Source of the DNA: Methylobacterium thuringiense
Lineage (GTDB): Bacteria > Pseudomonadota > Alphaproteobacteria > Rhizobiales > Beijerinckiaceae
Length of the DNA stretch: 64,000 bases
NCBI RefSeq assembly: GCF_022179645.1
Contig: NZ_BPRA01000005.1
Location: 1 to 64,000, forward strand
Direction of reading: 5' to 3'
Shown here: positions 29,022-37,317 of the stretch, piece after piece
Layout of the letters: each line of letters begins with the position of its first letter
Numbering within the stretch: position 1 is the stretch's first letter
The notes under the pieces: generated by a model
What the model was told of the DNA's origin: nothing
Databases searched by the model: none
Seen by the model: the letters and a program-made list of their open reading frames with translations, nothing else
Position numbers and translations under genes: made by a program

Positions 29022-29241
29022 CGCGGCACCTTCGGGCTGGACCGTCGGGGAGTGCTGGCGCCGTGAAACGACCGCATCGGGTCGTCGCACGGAGCCAACT
29101 TGTCGGTCGGAAAGCAGTCTCCGGAGACGATCACCGATCGGGCTCGTCGGTGGAGACTCGCGACCGCGGGCGGGCACCGTCAGGCCGGCGACCCGTCCGC
29201 GGGTTCGCGGCGACGCGGGGCGTCGCCGCAGCTCACCGCCC
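29022..29241 (-). other. Structured pufA-pufL intercistronic spacer
   Basis: Directly after the pufA stop the transcript folds into GCGGCGACG/CGTCGCCGC (29207-29215 with 29221-29229, perfect), then CCGCGGGCGGG/CCCGTCCGCGG (29164-29174 with 29192-29202, one wobble), then a nested stem CACCGA/TCGGTG inside AGTCTC/GAGACT (29116-29158). In Rhodobacter, hairpins at this point protect pufBA mRNA and set the LH1-to-reaction-centre ratio. The same role here is inference from position and structure. Confidence 0.7.
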
Positions 29242-29427
29242 TCAGGAGGGCATCGTCTGCAGGACGAGCGAATGCTCGTTGGCTGCGGACTTCTTTCCGC
29301 CTTCCAGCCAGTTGAACCGGTCCGTGCTGAGCAGGATGAAGTGGATCAGCAGAGCCAGGATGAACAGGAAGGTGAACAGCGCGACGAGAGTCCGCCGCGG
29401 ATCGAACAGAAGCCAAACCTTGTGCAT
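29242..29427 (-). CDS. pufA: Light-harvesting complex 1 alpha chain
   Basis: A 61-residue antenna polypeptide: [43 protein letters not shown]. It has the typical N-terminal [10 protein letters not shown], one transmembrane helix and the bacteriochlorophyll-ligand histidine in LLIHFILL. It is 13 bases downstream of pufB. The short polar C-terminal tail is ordinary for the family. Confidence 0.96.
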   Translation of the reverse strand: MHKVWLLFDPRRTLVALFTFLFILALLIHFILLSTDRFNWLEGGKKSAANEHSLVLQTMPS

Positions 29428-29440
29428 GGTGCGCTCCCCC

Positions 29441-29671
29441 TCAGACGATCATCGACAGAAGCGACTGGGCCGTCTGGGTCACACCCTCGAGGGAGGTGTA
29501 GCCCTGCGGTCCAGGCAGCCACGGACGCCACAGCCAGACGAGGATGTGAGCGACCACGGCGATCGCCGTGAAGATGATGAAGCTCGTCAGGAAGATCGCG
29601 TGGAACTCCTTGGCTTCAGGTTCCGTCAGCCCCGATAGGCTGCTCGGTCTTTCGGTTACTCCGTTAGCCAT
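29441..29671 (-). CDS. pufB: Light-harvesting complex 1 beta chain
   Basis: A 76-residue antenna polypeptide starting [54 protein letters not shown]. The EAKEFHAIF segment and the histidine in [13 protein letters not shown] bind bacteriochlorophyll with PufA. It carries a C-terminal extension of about 20 residues ([17 protein letters not shown]) beyond the usual end at RPWLPG. The ATG at 29671 is chosen over one ten codons earlier by family start and GGAGG-like sequence before it. Confidence 0.94.
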   Translation of the reverse strand: MANGVTERPSSLSGLTEPEAKEFHAIFLTSFIIFTAIAVVAHILVWLWRPWLPGPQGYTSLEGVTQTAQSLLSMIV

Positions 29672-29726
29672 CGATCGAACCTCCGTTTGTGTTGGCCGCA
29701 CCTTTCAGAAGGAGCGACGGGTCGTG

Positions 29727-29750
29727 GCCGTGACTCGATGCAATCACGGC
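29727..29750 (-). other. Hairpin between pufQ and pufB
   Basis: GCCGTGA (29727-29733) pairs perfectly with TCACGGC (29744-29750) around a 10-base loop. It lies in the 140-base spacer after pufQ and could stabilise or be a processing site for the pufBA mRNA. That role is inference. Confidence 0.45.
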
Positions 29751-29811
29751 TGTCTTCCCCCGTGCCACCGGACGGAAGAATTCGGTGTGAGCCTCGGGCG
29801 TAAGCGCCCGG

Positions 29812-30102
29812 TCAGCCCATGAAGGCGAAGGGGATGGCCGAGACGGCCATGGCCTTGGCTTCGCCAAAAATGGATCGGCGCGCGACCGGCATGCCGGGAC
29901 GCTGCGCGGCGCTGCCGGGCAGCACGCGCTGCACCAGGGCCGCGATCAGGAAGAAGGGGTAGGTCGCCGCCAGGATCAGCCGGAACTGCAAAGCTTCCTG
30001 GTGCTGCCGCGACGGCGAGGACATCGTACGTTGCATGGCCTGGGACTCCGTGCTGCGCACCCGAAGGTGCCGGTCGGGAAAGGGGGTGGTCGCGGCGCTC
30101 AT
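29812..30102 (-). CDS. pufQ: PufQ-like bacteriochlorophyll-associated protein
   Basis: A 96-residue protein with one central hydrophobic helix ([21 protein letters not shown]) and a C-terminal [22 protein letters not shown], resembling PufQ. PufQ is needed for normal bacteriochlorophyll synthesis in Rhodobacter. Its ATG overlaps the bchZ stop by 4 bases, supporting the long start; methionines at about residues 23 and 27 are alternatives. Position between bchZ and pufB is the classical one. Confidence 0.8.
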   Translation of the reverse strand: MSAATTPFPDRHLRVRSTESQAMQRTMSSPSRQHQEALQFRLILAATYPFFLIAALVQRVLPGSAAQRPGMPVARRSIFGEAKAMAVSAIPFAFMG

Positions 30103-31565
30103 GCGGCGGCTCCCATGGACAGGTCGGCCTGGGCGCGCGCGACATGGTCGAGGGCGACGGCATCGGCGTTCTCGCGCCGCGCGCTCCGCTCGGCCGCATC
30201 GCGCAGGCGCTTGGCCGCCGAGATGCGCACCAGGACGGGATGGGAATCGACGATCGTGCCCAGCTGCTCGCGGGCATCCGCGTCCCAGGGCAGCTCGCGG
30301 TGCATCCGCGAGGGCGTCGCCTCCACCGCATCCATGTCACGGGCGAGCGGCAGGATGTGGAAGAGCATGTCGAAGAGGGCGTTGCAGACCTCCTGAACCA
30401 GGTAGGTCGCCCCGGCGTAGCCCATGAAGGGGGTGCCGGTGTGCCGCCGAATGATCGCCCCCGGGAACGAGGCCGGCACGAAGACCGCGCGGCCGCCGCA
30501 CTCGGCGAGGTACATGCGCTCATTGAAGGAGCCGAACAGCACCAGTGGCGGATTTGCCTTGATGGCGGCGCGCACGGCGGCGTTGTCAGTCTTCTCCCCG
30601 GCGTTGCGCGCGACGGCGAAGGTGCAGGGCAGCCCCATCTCGTCTTCGAGGAAGTGCCGCACGCCGCGGGAATAAGTCTCCGTCGCCACGATCCCGAAGC
30701 TTGCGGTGCCGAAGAAATCCTGCGTCACCGAGCGCCAGAGATCCCAGACCGGCTTGATCGTGGTGTGCTTCTCCCGCTCGATGAACGGCTCGGGATCGAC
30801 GCCGAGGATCTCACCGAGCGAACGCAGGAACTTGGTGGTCGAGAGGAGGCCGATCGGCGCCTGCAGGTAGGGGCGTTCCAGGCTCTCGCAGAGCAGCCGG
30901 CCGAACTCGCGGTAGAGGCAGATGTTGGCATCGGCGTTGACGAGCTTCGGCACGTCGGCGAGGTGGCTGCCGAGCGGAAAGGTCAGGTTGATCTCGGCGC
31001 CCAACCCCTCGACCAGCCGTTTGATCTCGGCGAGATCGGACGGCATGTTGAAGGTGCCGTAGGCCGGGCCGATGATGTTGACCCGCGGCTTCTCGCCGGG
31101 CTTGCGCTCGGGACGGGCCGGAATGCCCTTCTTCGCGAATTTCTTGGCGCCGTATTCCTGCCAGAGCCAGGAGATCGCCCGATCGGCGGCCTGCCACTGA
31201 TCCTCGTCGATGGTGCGCGGCAGGAAGCGCTGCAGGCCGGTGCCCTCGGGGGTCACGCCGCCGCCGATCATCTCGGCAATCGAGCCAGTGACGACGACGC
31301 TCGGCAGGCCCGGATCGAGCGTGGCATGCGCCCGCTTCATCGCGCCCTCGGTGCCGTGACGGCCGAGCTCTTCCTCGGCCAAGCCCGTGACGACGATCGG
31401 CAGTTCGTGCGGCGGCAGCGCGTCGGTGTAGTGCAGCACCGAGGTGACCGGCAGGTTCTCGCAGCCCACCGGACCGTCGATGACGACCTGCAAACCCTTG
31501 ATCGCGGTGAAGACGTAGACCGCGCCCCAGTAGCCGCCGGCCCTGTCGTGATCGAGGACGAGCAT
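30099..31565 (-). CDS. bchZ: Chlorophyllide a reductase subunit Z
   Basis: A 488-residue NifK-like subunit of chlorophyllide a oxidoreductase, which reduces ring B of chlorophyllide a. The N-terminus [56 protein letters not shown] is diagnostic and holds a cluster cysteine. Its start overlaps the bchY stop by one base, so translation is coupled. It lies in the bchCXYZ-puf superoperon. Confidence 0.97.
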   Translation of the reverse strand: MLVLDHDRAGGYWGAVYVFTAIKGLQVVIDGPVGCENLPVTSVLHYTDALPPHELPIVVTGLAEEELGRHGTEGAMKRAHATLDPGLPSVVVTGSIAEMIGGGVTPEGTGLQRFLPRTIDEDQWQAADRAISWLWQEYGAKKFAKKGIPARPERKPGEKPRVNIIGPAYGTFNMPSDLAEIKRLVEGLGAEINLTFPLGSHLADVPKLVNADANICLYREFGRLLCESLERPYLQAPIGLLSTTKFLRSLGEILGVDPEPFIEREKHTTIKPVWDLWRSVTQDFFGTASFGIVATETYSRGVRHFLEDEMGLPCTFAVARNAGEKTDNAAVRAAIKANPPLVLFGSFNERMYLAECGGRAVFVPASFPGAIIRRHTGTPFMGYAGATYLVQEVCNALFDMLFHILPLARDMDAVEATPSRMHRELPWDADAREQLGTIVDSHPVLVRISAAKRLRDAAERSARRENADAVALDHVARAQADLSMGAAA

Positions 31566-33133
31566 CAGGCCATCTCCCCGATCGGATCGTGCTTTTTGGC
31601 GACCTGAACCTTGGGGCCTTGCTTGGCCTGGGGCGTCTCCTGCCAGACGCCGGCTGCGAAGCCGGTGCCGACGCCCTCGAAGAAGTCGCGCATCGCGTCG
31701 AAGCGGGGCTTGTTGGCGAGCGCGGCGTTGATGACCTTGGCGAGCGAGCCGGCGCCGGCGGCACCCATCAGCGGCCGTGCCGAAATCAGGTTGGTGAAGT
31801 AGAGAGCCGGGATCGCCAGTTCCTTGGCCTTCTGCACCACCGGCGTCGTGCCGATGGCGAGGTCCGGCCGGTATTCATGCATCGCCGCGAGATCGTCTTC
31901 GAGCGAGGCGCGGAACTGGACCCGGACGCCCTTGGCTTCGAGCCATTCGCGGTCGGCATCCGACCAGGGCGTGCGCGGGCAGGCCGTGCCGACGTAGCGC
32001 AGATCCGCGCCACTCTCGACGAGCAGGCGCCCGACCAGCAGTTCCGAACCCTCGTAGCCCGAGAGCGTGATCCGGCCGGTGATCGGCATGGCCGAGAGCG
32101 CGCCGCGGATGCCGGGCAGGAGCCGGTTCTTCGCGGTCTCGACCACGTCGCGGGCGACGCCGCAGGCCTCCCCGATCCGGTCGAGCCAGTCGGCCGTGCC
32201 GTCGTGGCCGACCGGGGCAGAGCCGACGATCGGCCGGCCGGCCGCCTGGAACTCGCGGATGCTCGCGGTGTAGAACGGATGGATCGCCGCCACCGCTGCG
32301 CCGTCCAGCGCTGCGTAGAGTTCGCGCCATTCGCGCGTCGGCACCACCGGACCGGCGGCGAGGCCGAGTGGCTCCAGCAGCGAAGCGATCACGACCGGAT
32401 CGGCCGGGAACATCTCGCCGAGCAACGTCACCGTCGGCTTGCCCGAGCGGCCGCCGCGCGGGGCCTGGACTGGGCCCTGCTCGGCCTCTGTGCGGGCGAA
32501 TTTCAGCATCGCGCCGGCGAGCACGTCCTTGGCTTCCGCATGGGTCGGCACGCCGAAGCCCGGCACGTCGATGCCGATGATGCGGACTCCGTCGATCTGC
32601 TTCGGCAGGAGGCGCAGCGGCACGCCCGACGCGGTGGGCACGCAGAGATTGATCACGACGACGGCGTCGTAATCCTCTGGCTTGGCCGTCTCGAACACCG
32701 CCTCGCGGATGTCCTCGAACAGCTTGCCGGTCACCAGCGTCTCGGAATTGAAGGGCACGTAGCCCACGGTCCGGCGCGCGCCGTAGAAATGCGAGGTGAA
32801 GGTCAGGCCGTAGACGCAGCAGGCCGAGCCGGAGAGGATCGTCGCCGTGCGGCGCATGCGCAGGCCGACGCGGAGCGAACCGAAGGCCGGGCACATGCTC
32901 TGCGGCTGGTCGTGCGGCCCGGCCGGATAGTCTTTCCGCAGCTGCTCCAGGGTCTCGGACATCCCGGCGGCTTCGGCCGAGGCCCGCATCGCGTCCTTGC
33001 CGGCGTGACAGCCGATCCCGTCGCCCTGCGTGGCGGCGAGGTTGATCGCCTCCGCACCCTGGGAGGCGGCGACGCGCGAGGCAGGGGTTTCCCGGCGGGC
33101 GCGAAGGCTTGCGATGTCGAGGGAGACCGCCAT
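31565..33133 (-). CDS. bchY: Chlorophyllide a reductase subunit Y
   Basis: A 522-residue NifD-like subunit of chlorophyllide a oxidoreductase. The segment [54 protein letters not shown] is characteristic and includes the iron-sulfur cysteines. It follows bchX by 4 bases and overlaps bchZ by one base. Confidence 0.97.
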   Translation of the reverse strand: MAVSLDIASLRARRETPASRVAASQGAEAINLAATQGDGIGCHAGKDAMRASAEAAGMSETLEQLRKDYPAGPHDQPQSMCPAFGSLRVGLRMRRTATILSGSACCVYGLTFTSHFYGARRTVGYVPFNSETLVTGKLFEDIREAVFETAKPEDYDAVVVINLCVPTASGVPLRLLPKQIDGVRIIGIDVPGFGVPTHAEAKDVLAGAMLKFARTEAEQGPVQAPRGGRSGKPTVTLLGEMFPADPVVIASLLEPLGLAAGPVVPTREWRELYAALDGAAVAAIHPFYTASIREFQAAGRPIVGSAPVGHDGTADWLDRIGEACGVARDVVETAKNRLLPGIRGALSAMPITGRITLSGYEGSELLVGRLLVESGADLRYVGTACPRTPWSDADREWLEAKGVRVQFRASLEDDLAAMHEYRPDLAIGTTPVVQKAKELAIPALYFTNLISARPLMGAAGAGSLAKVINAALANKPRFDAMRDFFEGVGTGFAAGVWQETPQAKQGPKVQVAKKHDPIGEMA

Positions 33134-33137
33134 CCGC

Positions 33138-34142
33138 TCAGACCTCGTCGTAGACGACTTCGAGGGACGGCTTCACGAGCGGGGTCGAGCCGCACATGTC
33201 TTCGAACGTGGCCGGCACCAGCACGACGTTGCGGCCGGTGGTCTCGCTGGAAAACAGGCCGAGCAGGCCATCCTGCGAGAGCGGGGTCGGATGGTTCGGC
33301 TTCGCCTCGGCGACGTTCTGCGCGAGGGTTTCGAACAGCGAGGCCCAGCGGCTGTCCGGCTTGCCGATGATCTCGTAATTCGCGCTCTTCTTCCGGATGT
33401 CGTCGTCGGCCGGGATCGAGGCGAGGACCGGGATGCCGACCGCGTCCGCGAAGGCCTGGGCCTCGCCGGTGCCGTCGTCCTTGTTGATGACGAGGCCGCC
33501 GACGCCGACATTGCCGCCGAGCTTGCGGAAGTATTCGACCGCCGAGCAGACGTTGTTGGCGACGTAGAGCGACTGCAGGTCGTTCGAGCCGACGACGATG
33601 ACCTTCTGGCACATGTCGCGGGCGATCGGCAGGCCGAAGCCGCCGCAGACGACGTCGCCGAGGAAGTCGAGCAGGACGAAGTCGAAGCCCCACTCGTGGA
33701 AGCCGAGTTTTTCCAGCAGCTCGAAGCCGTGGATGATGCCGCGGCCGCCGCAGCCGCGGCCGACCTCAGGCCCGCCGAGCTCCATCGCGTAGACGCCGTC
33801 GCGCTTGAAGCAGACGTCGCCGATGGCGACCTGCTCGCCGGCGAGCTTCTTCTTCGTCGAGGTCTCGATGATGGTCGGGCAGGCTTTGCCGCCGAAGAGC
33901 AGCGAGGTGGTGTCGCTCTTCGGGTCGCAGCCGATCAGCAGGACCTTCTTGCCCTGCTGGGCCATCATGTAGCTGAGGTTGGCCAGCGTGAAAGACTTGC
34001 CGATGCCGCCCTTGCCGTAGATCGCGATGATCTGGGTTTCTTTCTTCACCGGCGCGGTCGAGACCGGATCCGGCTCGATCGCCGCTTCGTCGCGAAGCGC
34101 TTGGGCGTTGTTCAGGGCCGCCTTGTTCAGCTGGACATTCAT
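33138..34142 (-). CDS. bchX: Chlorophyllide a reductase iron protein
   Basis: A 334-residue NifH-like ATPase that passes electrons to BchYZ. The P-loop YGKGGIGKS is at about residues 42-50, and the two 4Fe-4S ligand cysteines lie in GRGCGGRG and DVVCGGFG. The ATG at 34142 overlaps the bchC stop by 4 bases, which supports it over the longer in-frame start at 34178. Confidence 0.97.
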   Translation of the reverse strand: MNVQLNKAALNNAQALRDEAAIEPDPVSTAPVKKETQIIAIYGKGGIGKSFTLANLSYMMAQQGKKVLLIGCDPKSDTTSLLFGGKACPTIIETSTKKKLAGEQVAIGDVCFKRDGVYAMELGGPEVGRGCGGRGIIHGFELLEKLGFHEWGFDFVLLDFLGDVVCGGFGLPIARDMCQKVIVVGSNDLQSLYVANNVCSAVEYFRKLGGNVGVGGLVINKDDGTGEAQAFADAVGIPVLASIPADDDIRKKSANYEIIGKPDSRWASLFETLAQNVAEAKPNHPTPLSQDGLLGLFSSETTGRNVVLVPATFEDMCGSTPLVKPSLEVVYDEV

Positions 34143-35077
34143 GAACAGGCTCTCCAATCGAGGACCATCTTGAGGCATTCGGGGTCGCCGAACGCCGTGC
34201 GGTAGGCCTCTTGCGCCTGGAGCGCTGGCACGCGGTGCGTGATGAGGCCGTCGAGCGAGAGGCGTCCGCCCTGGATCAGTGCCGTGGTCGCGGCGAGATC
34301 TTCGGACTTGAACTCTGCGGAAATCCGGATGCGCGCCTCCCGCATGAAGGCGGGCGGGAAGGCGAAGGAAAGCGGCGCCTCGTAGAAGCCGGCGAGCACG
34401 ATCTCGCCGCCGGGCGCCAGCCGGCCGATCAGCGTGTCGAGCAGGCTCGCACTGCCGCTAACGTCGGTGATGATCGCGTAGTCGCGGCGCGGATCGGCCG
34501 ACGGGTCGATCACCTCGTAACCGAAATCCCCCGCGGCCCGGACCGGGTTGGTTTCCCAGACCGTCGGCTCCGCGCCGGCCGCCACGGTGAGCCGCGCCAG
34601 CAGCCGGCCGAGCACGCCGTGCCCGACGATGAGGGGCTTGGTGCCGGGCGCGATCCCGCCGAGCGCTCGATAGGCGGTTGCGGCCAGAGCCATCAGGCAG
34701 GCGCGGTCGCCGAGCGCCGGATCGACCGCGATGAGGCGGGAGGCCGGGGCGATGAGATGGGAGGCCGCGCCGCCGAACAGGCCGCGGACTTCGCCAAAGC
34801 AGCGTGCGCCGGGGACGAAGACGGTGTCGCCGACCTTGAGGTCAGCCTCGGCGCCGACTTCGACGATCGTGCCGACGGATTCATAGCCGGGGACCAGCGG
34901 GTAGCCCATGCCGGGGAAGCTCGGCATCCGGCCCGACCAGAGCAGGCGCTCCGTCCCGGTGCTGATGCCGCTCCAGGAGACCGCGACCACGGCGTCGCCT
35001 TCGACGGCGGGAGTCAGGGCCAGGCGGTTGAGCGCCAGCTGCTCCGGTCGTTCGAGGATGACGGCGAGCGCGTCCAT
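34139..35077 (-). CDS. bchC: 2-desacetyl-2-hydroxyethyl bacteriochlorophyllide a dehydrogenase
   Basis: A 312-residue zinc-type alcohol dehydrogenase oxidising the ring-A hydroxyethyl to acetyl in bacteriochlorophyll a synthesis. It has the GroES-like front (VSWSGISTGTERLLWSGRMPSFPGMGYPLVPGYESVG) and a Rossmann motif GHGVLGRLLA. I place the start at the ATG 35077 (MDALAVILERPEQ). The earlier in-frame ATG at 35137 overlaps the predicted -10 box and a PpsR-type operator, so it is probably not transcribed. Confidence 0.94.
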   Translation of the reverse strand: MDALAVILERPEQLALNRLALTPAVEGDAVVAVSWSGISTGTERLLWSGRMPSFPGMGYPLVPGYESVGTIVEVGAEADLKVGDTVFVPGARCFGEVRGLFGGAASHLIAPASRLIAVDPALGDRACLMALAATAYRALGGIAPGTKPLIVGHGVLGRLLARLTVAAGAEPTVWETNPVRAAGDFGYEVIDPSADPRRDYAIITDVSGSASLLDTLIGRLAPGGEIVLAGFYEAPLSFAFPPAFMREARIRISAEFKSEDLAATTALIQGGRLSLDGLITHRVPALQAQEAYRTAFGDPECLKMVLDWRACS

Positions 35078-35131
35078 GTCCTGGATCTTCCACCCCTGCT
35101 TGCGACTCCGTCCGTATGCGGTATCGCTTGT

Positions 35132-35175
35132 TGTCATCCTACGTGGACATATCAGAGCGTCAAGCGCTCTTTACA
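35132..35175 (-). promoter_or_regulatory. bchC promoter with tandem PpsR/CrtJ operators
   Basis: Site 1 at 35132-35149 is TGT-N12-ACA (perfect). Site 2 at 35158-35175 is CGT-N12-ACA (one mismatch). They are separated by exactly 8 bp, the classic CrtJ cooperative spacing. On the minus strand TTGACG (35158-35163), 16 bases, TAGGAT (35136-35141) forms a promoter with the -35 in site 2 and the -10 in site 1. The region overlaps the end of crtF. Confidence 0.8.
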
Positions 35176-36331
35176 CTTTTGCGACTTTCTTTGCCGTGAT
35201 CAGTCGCGTGAGCAGCGGGCGACGGGTCCGGATTTCGTGGATCTCCGCAAAGCCTGCAGCCGTGAGCATGTCTTGCAGTTCGGTGGCGGTGCGGGCGCGG
35301 CCGCTACCCATGGCGAGGAGGTAGAAGCCGAAATACGCGTCGCCGATCGGCTCGGCCCCGGGCGTCCCCGCCATCGGCTCGGCGATGAGGAGCGTGCCGC
35401 CAGGGGGGAGTGCGGAATGGGCGGCGCGCAGCAGCGCCGCGGCAGCGGAATCGTCATGGTCGTGGACGATGCGCACGAGAGAGATCACGTCGGCGCCTGT
35501 CGGCAGCGCGCCGCCGTGAAAGCTGCCGCCGAGGCAGTCCACCCGGCCGCTGAGCCCCAGTTCCGCGAGCCGGCGTGCCGCTCTCGCCGCCACCGGTGGC
35601 AGATCGAACAATTTGAGTTTCATCGAAACGTGTCGACGAGCTGCTGCAGCCGAAAAGGCGCCCTCGCCGCCGCCGACATCCATCAGGCAGGCGTGATCGT
35701 CGAGCGGGTAGGCGTCGAGCACGTCCTCGGCGACGAGGGCCTGCGAGGCAGACATCAGCCCGCTATAGGCTGCGACCGATTCGTCGCCGGCCGCGCCGAG
35801 GCGCGCGTGGTCCGCATAGAGCCAGTATTCTGCGAGCCGCGTCGATCCGGCTTCGCCGCGCAGCAGCGCCACCGGATCGGCGAGGTCCGCGTAGAGCATG
35901 GCGTGATGCTCGATCATCGCCGCGACCGAGGGGTTGCCGATCAGCGCGGCACCGAGATCGGCCAGCGCGTAACGGCCGTCCGGCAAGGCGGAGACGAGCT
36001 TGAGCGAAGCCGCTGCCTTCAGCAGCCGTTCGGCGCGCTCTCTGGGGAGGCCGAGCCTGCGCGCCAGATCCTCGAGGCCCTGCGGGCCCGGCTCCAGCAT
36101 CCGAAACAGATCGAGCCGGACGCAGGCGAACAGTACCTGCGAGTAGACGAAGCCGGCACAGAGATCGAACAGCGCCCGGGTATTGCGCCGGGCAATGCCG
36201 CGGGTGAGCGGAAATCCGGTGGCCCAGCGCTGGAAGGCCGGGCTCGCGATGCGGCCGTTGCGGAAGGCGAGCCAACGCTCCCGCCACGATCGCCGCATCG
36301 GAGCGGGAGGCGTGGCGGCGAGCGCCGGCAT
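35171..36331 (-). CDS. crtF: Demethylspheroidene/hydroxyneurosporene O-methyltransferase
   Basis: A 386-residue SAM-dependent methyltransferase that methylates C1 hydroxyl groups of carotenoids, giving methoxy ends as in spirilloxanthin. It has the winged-helix dimer front, DVGGGEGAFSAAAARR as the SAM-binding loop, and HDHDDSAAAALLRAAHSALPPGGTLLIAEPM. The ATG at 36331 is 8 bases after the crtE stop; an ATG at 36298 is an alternative. The 3' end overlaps the bchC operator. Confidence 0.92.
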   Translation of the reverse strand: MPALAATPPAPMRRSWRERWLAFRNGRIASPAFQRWATGFPLTRGIARRNTRALFDLCAGFVYSQVLFACVRLDLFRMLEPGPQGLEDLARRLGLPRERAERLLKAAASLKLVSALPDGRYALADLGAALIGNPSVAAMIEHHAMLYADLADPVALLRGEAGSTRLAEYWLYADHARLGAAGDESVAAYSGLMSASQALVAEDVLDAYPLDDHACLMDVGGGEGAFSAAAARRHVSMKLKLFDLPPVAARAARRLAELGLSGRVDCLGGSFHGGALPTGADVISLVRIVHDHDDSAAAALLRAAHSALPPGGTLLIAEPMAGTPGAEPIGDAYFGFYLLAMGSGRARTATELQDMLTAAGFAEIHEIRTRRPLLTRLITAKKVAKV

Positions 36332-36339
36332 CTCGCGGC

Positions 36340-37212
36340 TCAGGCCGCAACCAGATGTGCGAGGCTTGTCGGCAGGAACAGCCGAGTCTGGGCCTCGATC
36401 TCGGCCCGGAGCGCATCGGCTCCCGGGCAGGCCGGGATAACCTCGATGGCCTCCTGCGTCAGCCGCTTCAGCCGCTCGAGGGCGCCGTCGGTGCCGAGGA
36501 GCGCCGCAGCATTCGGCCGGCCGAGGGTGGCGTCGCGGCCCGCGGGCTTGCCGATCTCTTCCTGGCGACAGGCGACGTCGCGCAGGTCGTCGGCGACTTG
36601 GTAGGCTTCCCCAAGACATTCGCCGAGGAGCCGCCACGGCAGGGGCTGCGCACCCGCCGCCGCCGCGCCGGCCACGGTCGAGGCTGCGAACAGGGCGCCG
36701 GTCTTGGCCTGCTGATAGTCGCTGAGCGCGACGTAGGGCTCGGATTCCCAGGCCTGTCCCGCCACAATGCCGGCCGGCGAGCCGGCGGCGCGGGCGACGA
36801 GCCCGACGAGAGCGGCGAGGCGCTGCGGGTGGCGCGCTGCGCCCCGCGCCAGGGTCTCGAACGCGGCGACGATCAGCGCGTCGCCGGTGAGCACGGCGAG
36901 TGGCTCGCCGAAGGCGACATGCACCGACGCCTTCTGCCGGCGCATCGGTGCATCGTCGAAGCAGGGCAGATCGTCGTGGACGAGTGACGCACAATGCAGC
37001 AACTCGATCGCGGCGGCTGCGGCGTCGGCGGCGGCCGGGTCGTCGTCGCCGCAGGCCCGGGCCACTGAGAGGCAGAGGCGCGGCCGGATACGGTGGCCGC
37101 CGGGAAACACGGCGTATCGAATGGCTTCCGCGAGACGCGGCGGCGCGCCGGGCGCTTCCGCGTGGGCCACGGCTGCATCGAGGGCCGTTTCGATCCGCCT
37201 GCCGGCATCCAT
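36340..37212 (-). CDS. crtE: Geranylgeranyl diphosphate synthase
   Basis: A 290-residue polyprenyl synthase making C20 geranylgeranyl diphosphate for carotenoids and the phytyl tail. The first Asp-rich motif is HDDLPCFDDAPMRR and the second is QVADDLRDV. The ATG at 37212 has GGGAGAGG upstream. An in-frame TTG at 37245 is less likely because it falls between the two operator sites. The gene heads the crtEF-bchCXYZ-puf block and is divergent from crtD. Confidence 0.95.
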   Translation of the reverse strand: MDAGRRIETALDAAVAHAEAPGAPPRLAEAIRYAVFPGGHRIRPRLCLSVARACGDDDPAAADAAAAAIELLHCASLVHDDLPCFDDAPMRRQKASVHVAFGEPLAVLTGDALIVAAFETLARGAARHPQRLAALVGLVARAAGSPAGIVAGQAWESEPYVALSDYQQAKTGALFAASTVAGAAAAGAQPLPWRLLGECLGEAYQVADDLRDVACRQEEIGKPAGRDATLGRPNAAALLGTDGALERLKRLTQEAIEVIPACPGADALRAEIEAQTRLFLPTSLAHLVAA

Positions 37213-37226
37213 CGCGCCTCTCCCTG

Positions 37227-37289
37227 TGTCATTGTCCGTTGTCAAAGCAACGTGTCAGTCTTTATTGACACTTTGGAGCGGCCGGTCAA
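37227..37289. promoter_or_regulatory. Divergent crtE/crtD promoter with tandem PpsR/CrtJ operators
   Basis: TGT-N12-ACA at 37253-37270 (perfect, with TGTCA and TTGACA ends) and TGT-N12-TCA at 37227-37244 (one mismatch) are separated by exactly 8 bp. For crtE on the minus strand TTGACC (37284-37289), 17 bases, AATAAA (37261-37266) is a good promoter, with the -10 inside the perfect site. For crtD, TTGTCA (37239-37244), 18 bases, TATTGA is a weaker match. Confidence 0.8.
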
Positions 37290-37317
37290 CGTCGCCTTTG
37301 GGGAGGAGCCTGCGTTC

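Noticed and set aside
29672..29811. PpsR-type TGT-N12-ACA site before pufB or in the pufQ-pufB gap
   Set aside because: No TGT-N12-ACA pair is present; a puf promoter, if any, would lie further upstream inside bchZ and was not identified.
35077..35137. Upstream ATG of bchC at 35137
   Set aside because: It lies within the predicted -10 box and the PpsR-type operator, so it should not be on the mRNA.
37212..37245. TTG start for crtE at 37245
   Set aside because: TTG is weak and falls between the two operator sites; the ATG at 37212 has a good binding sequence.
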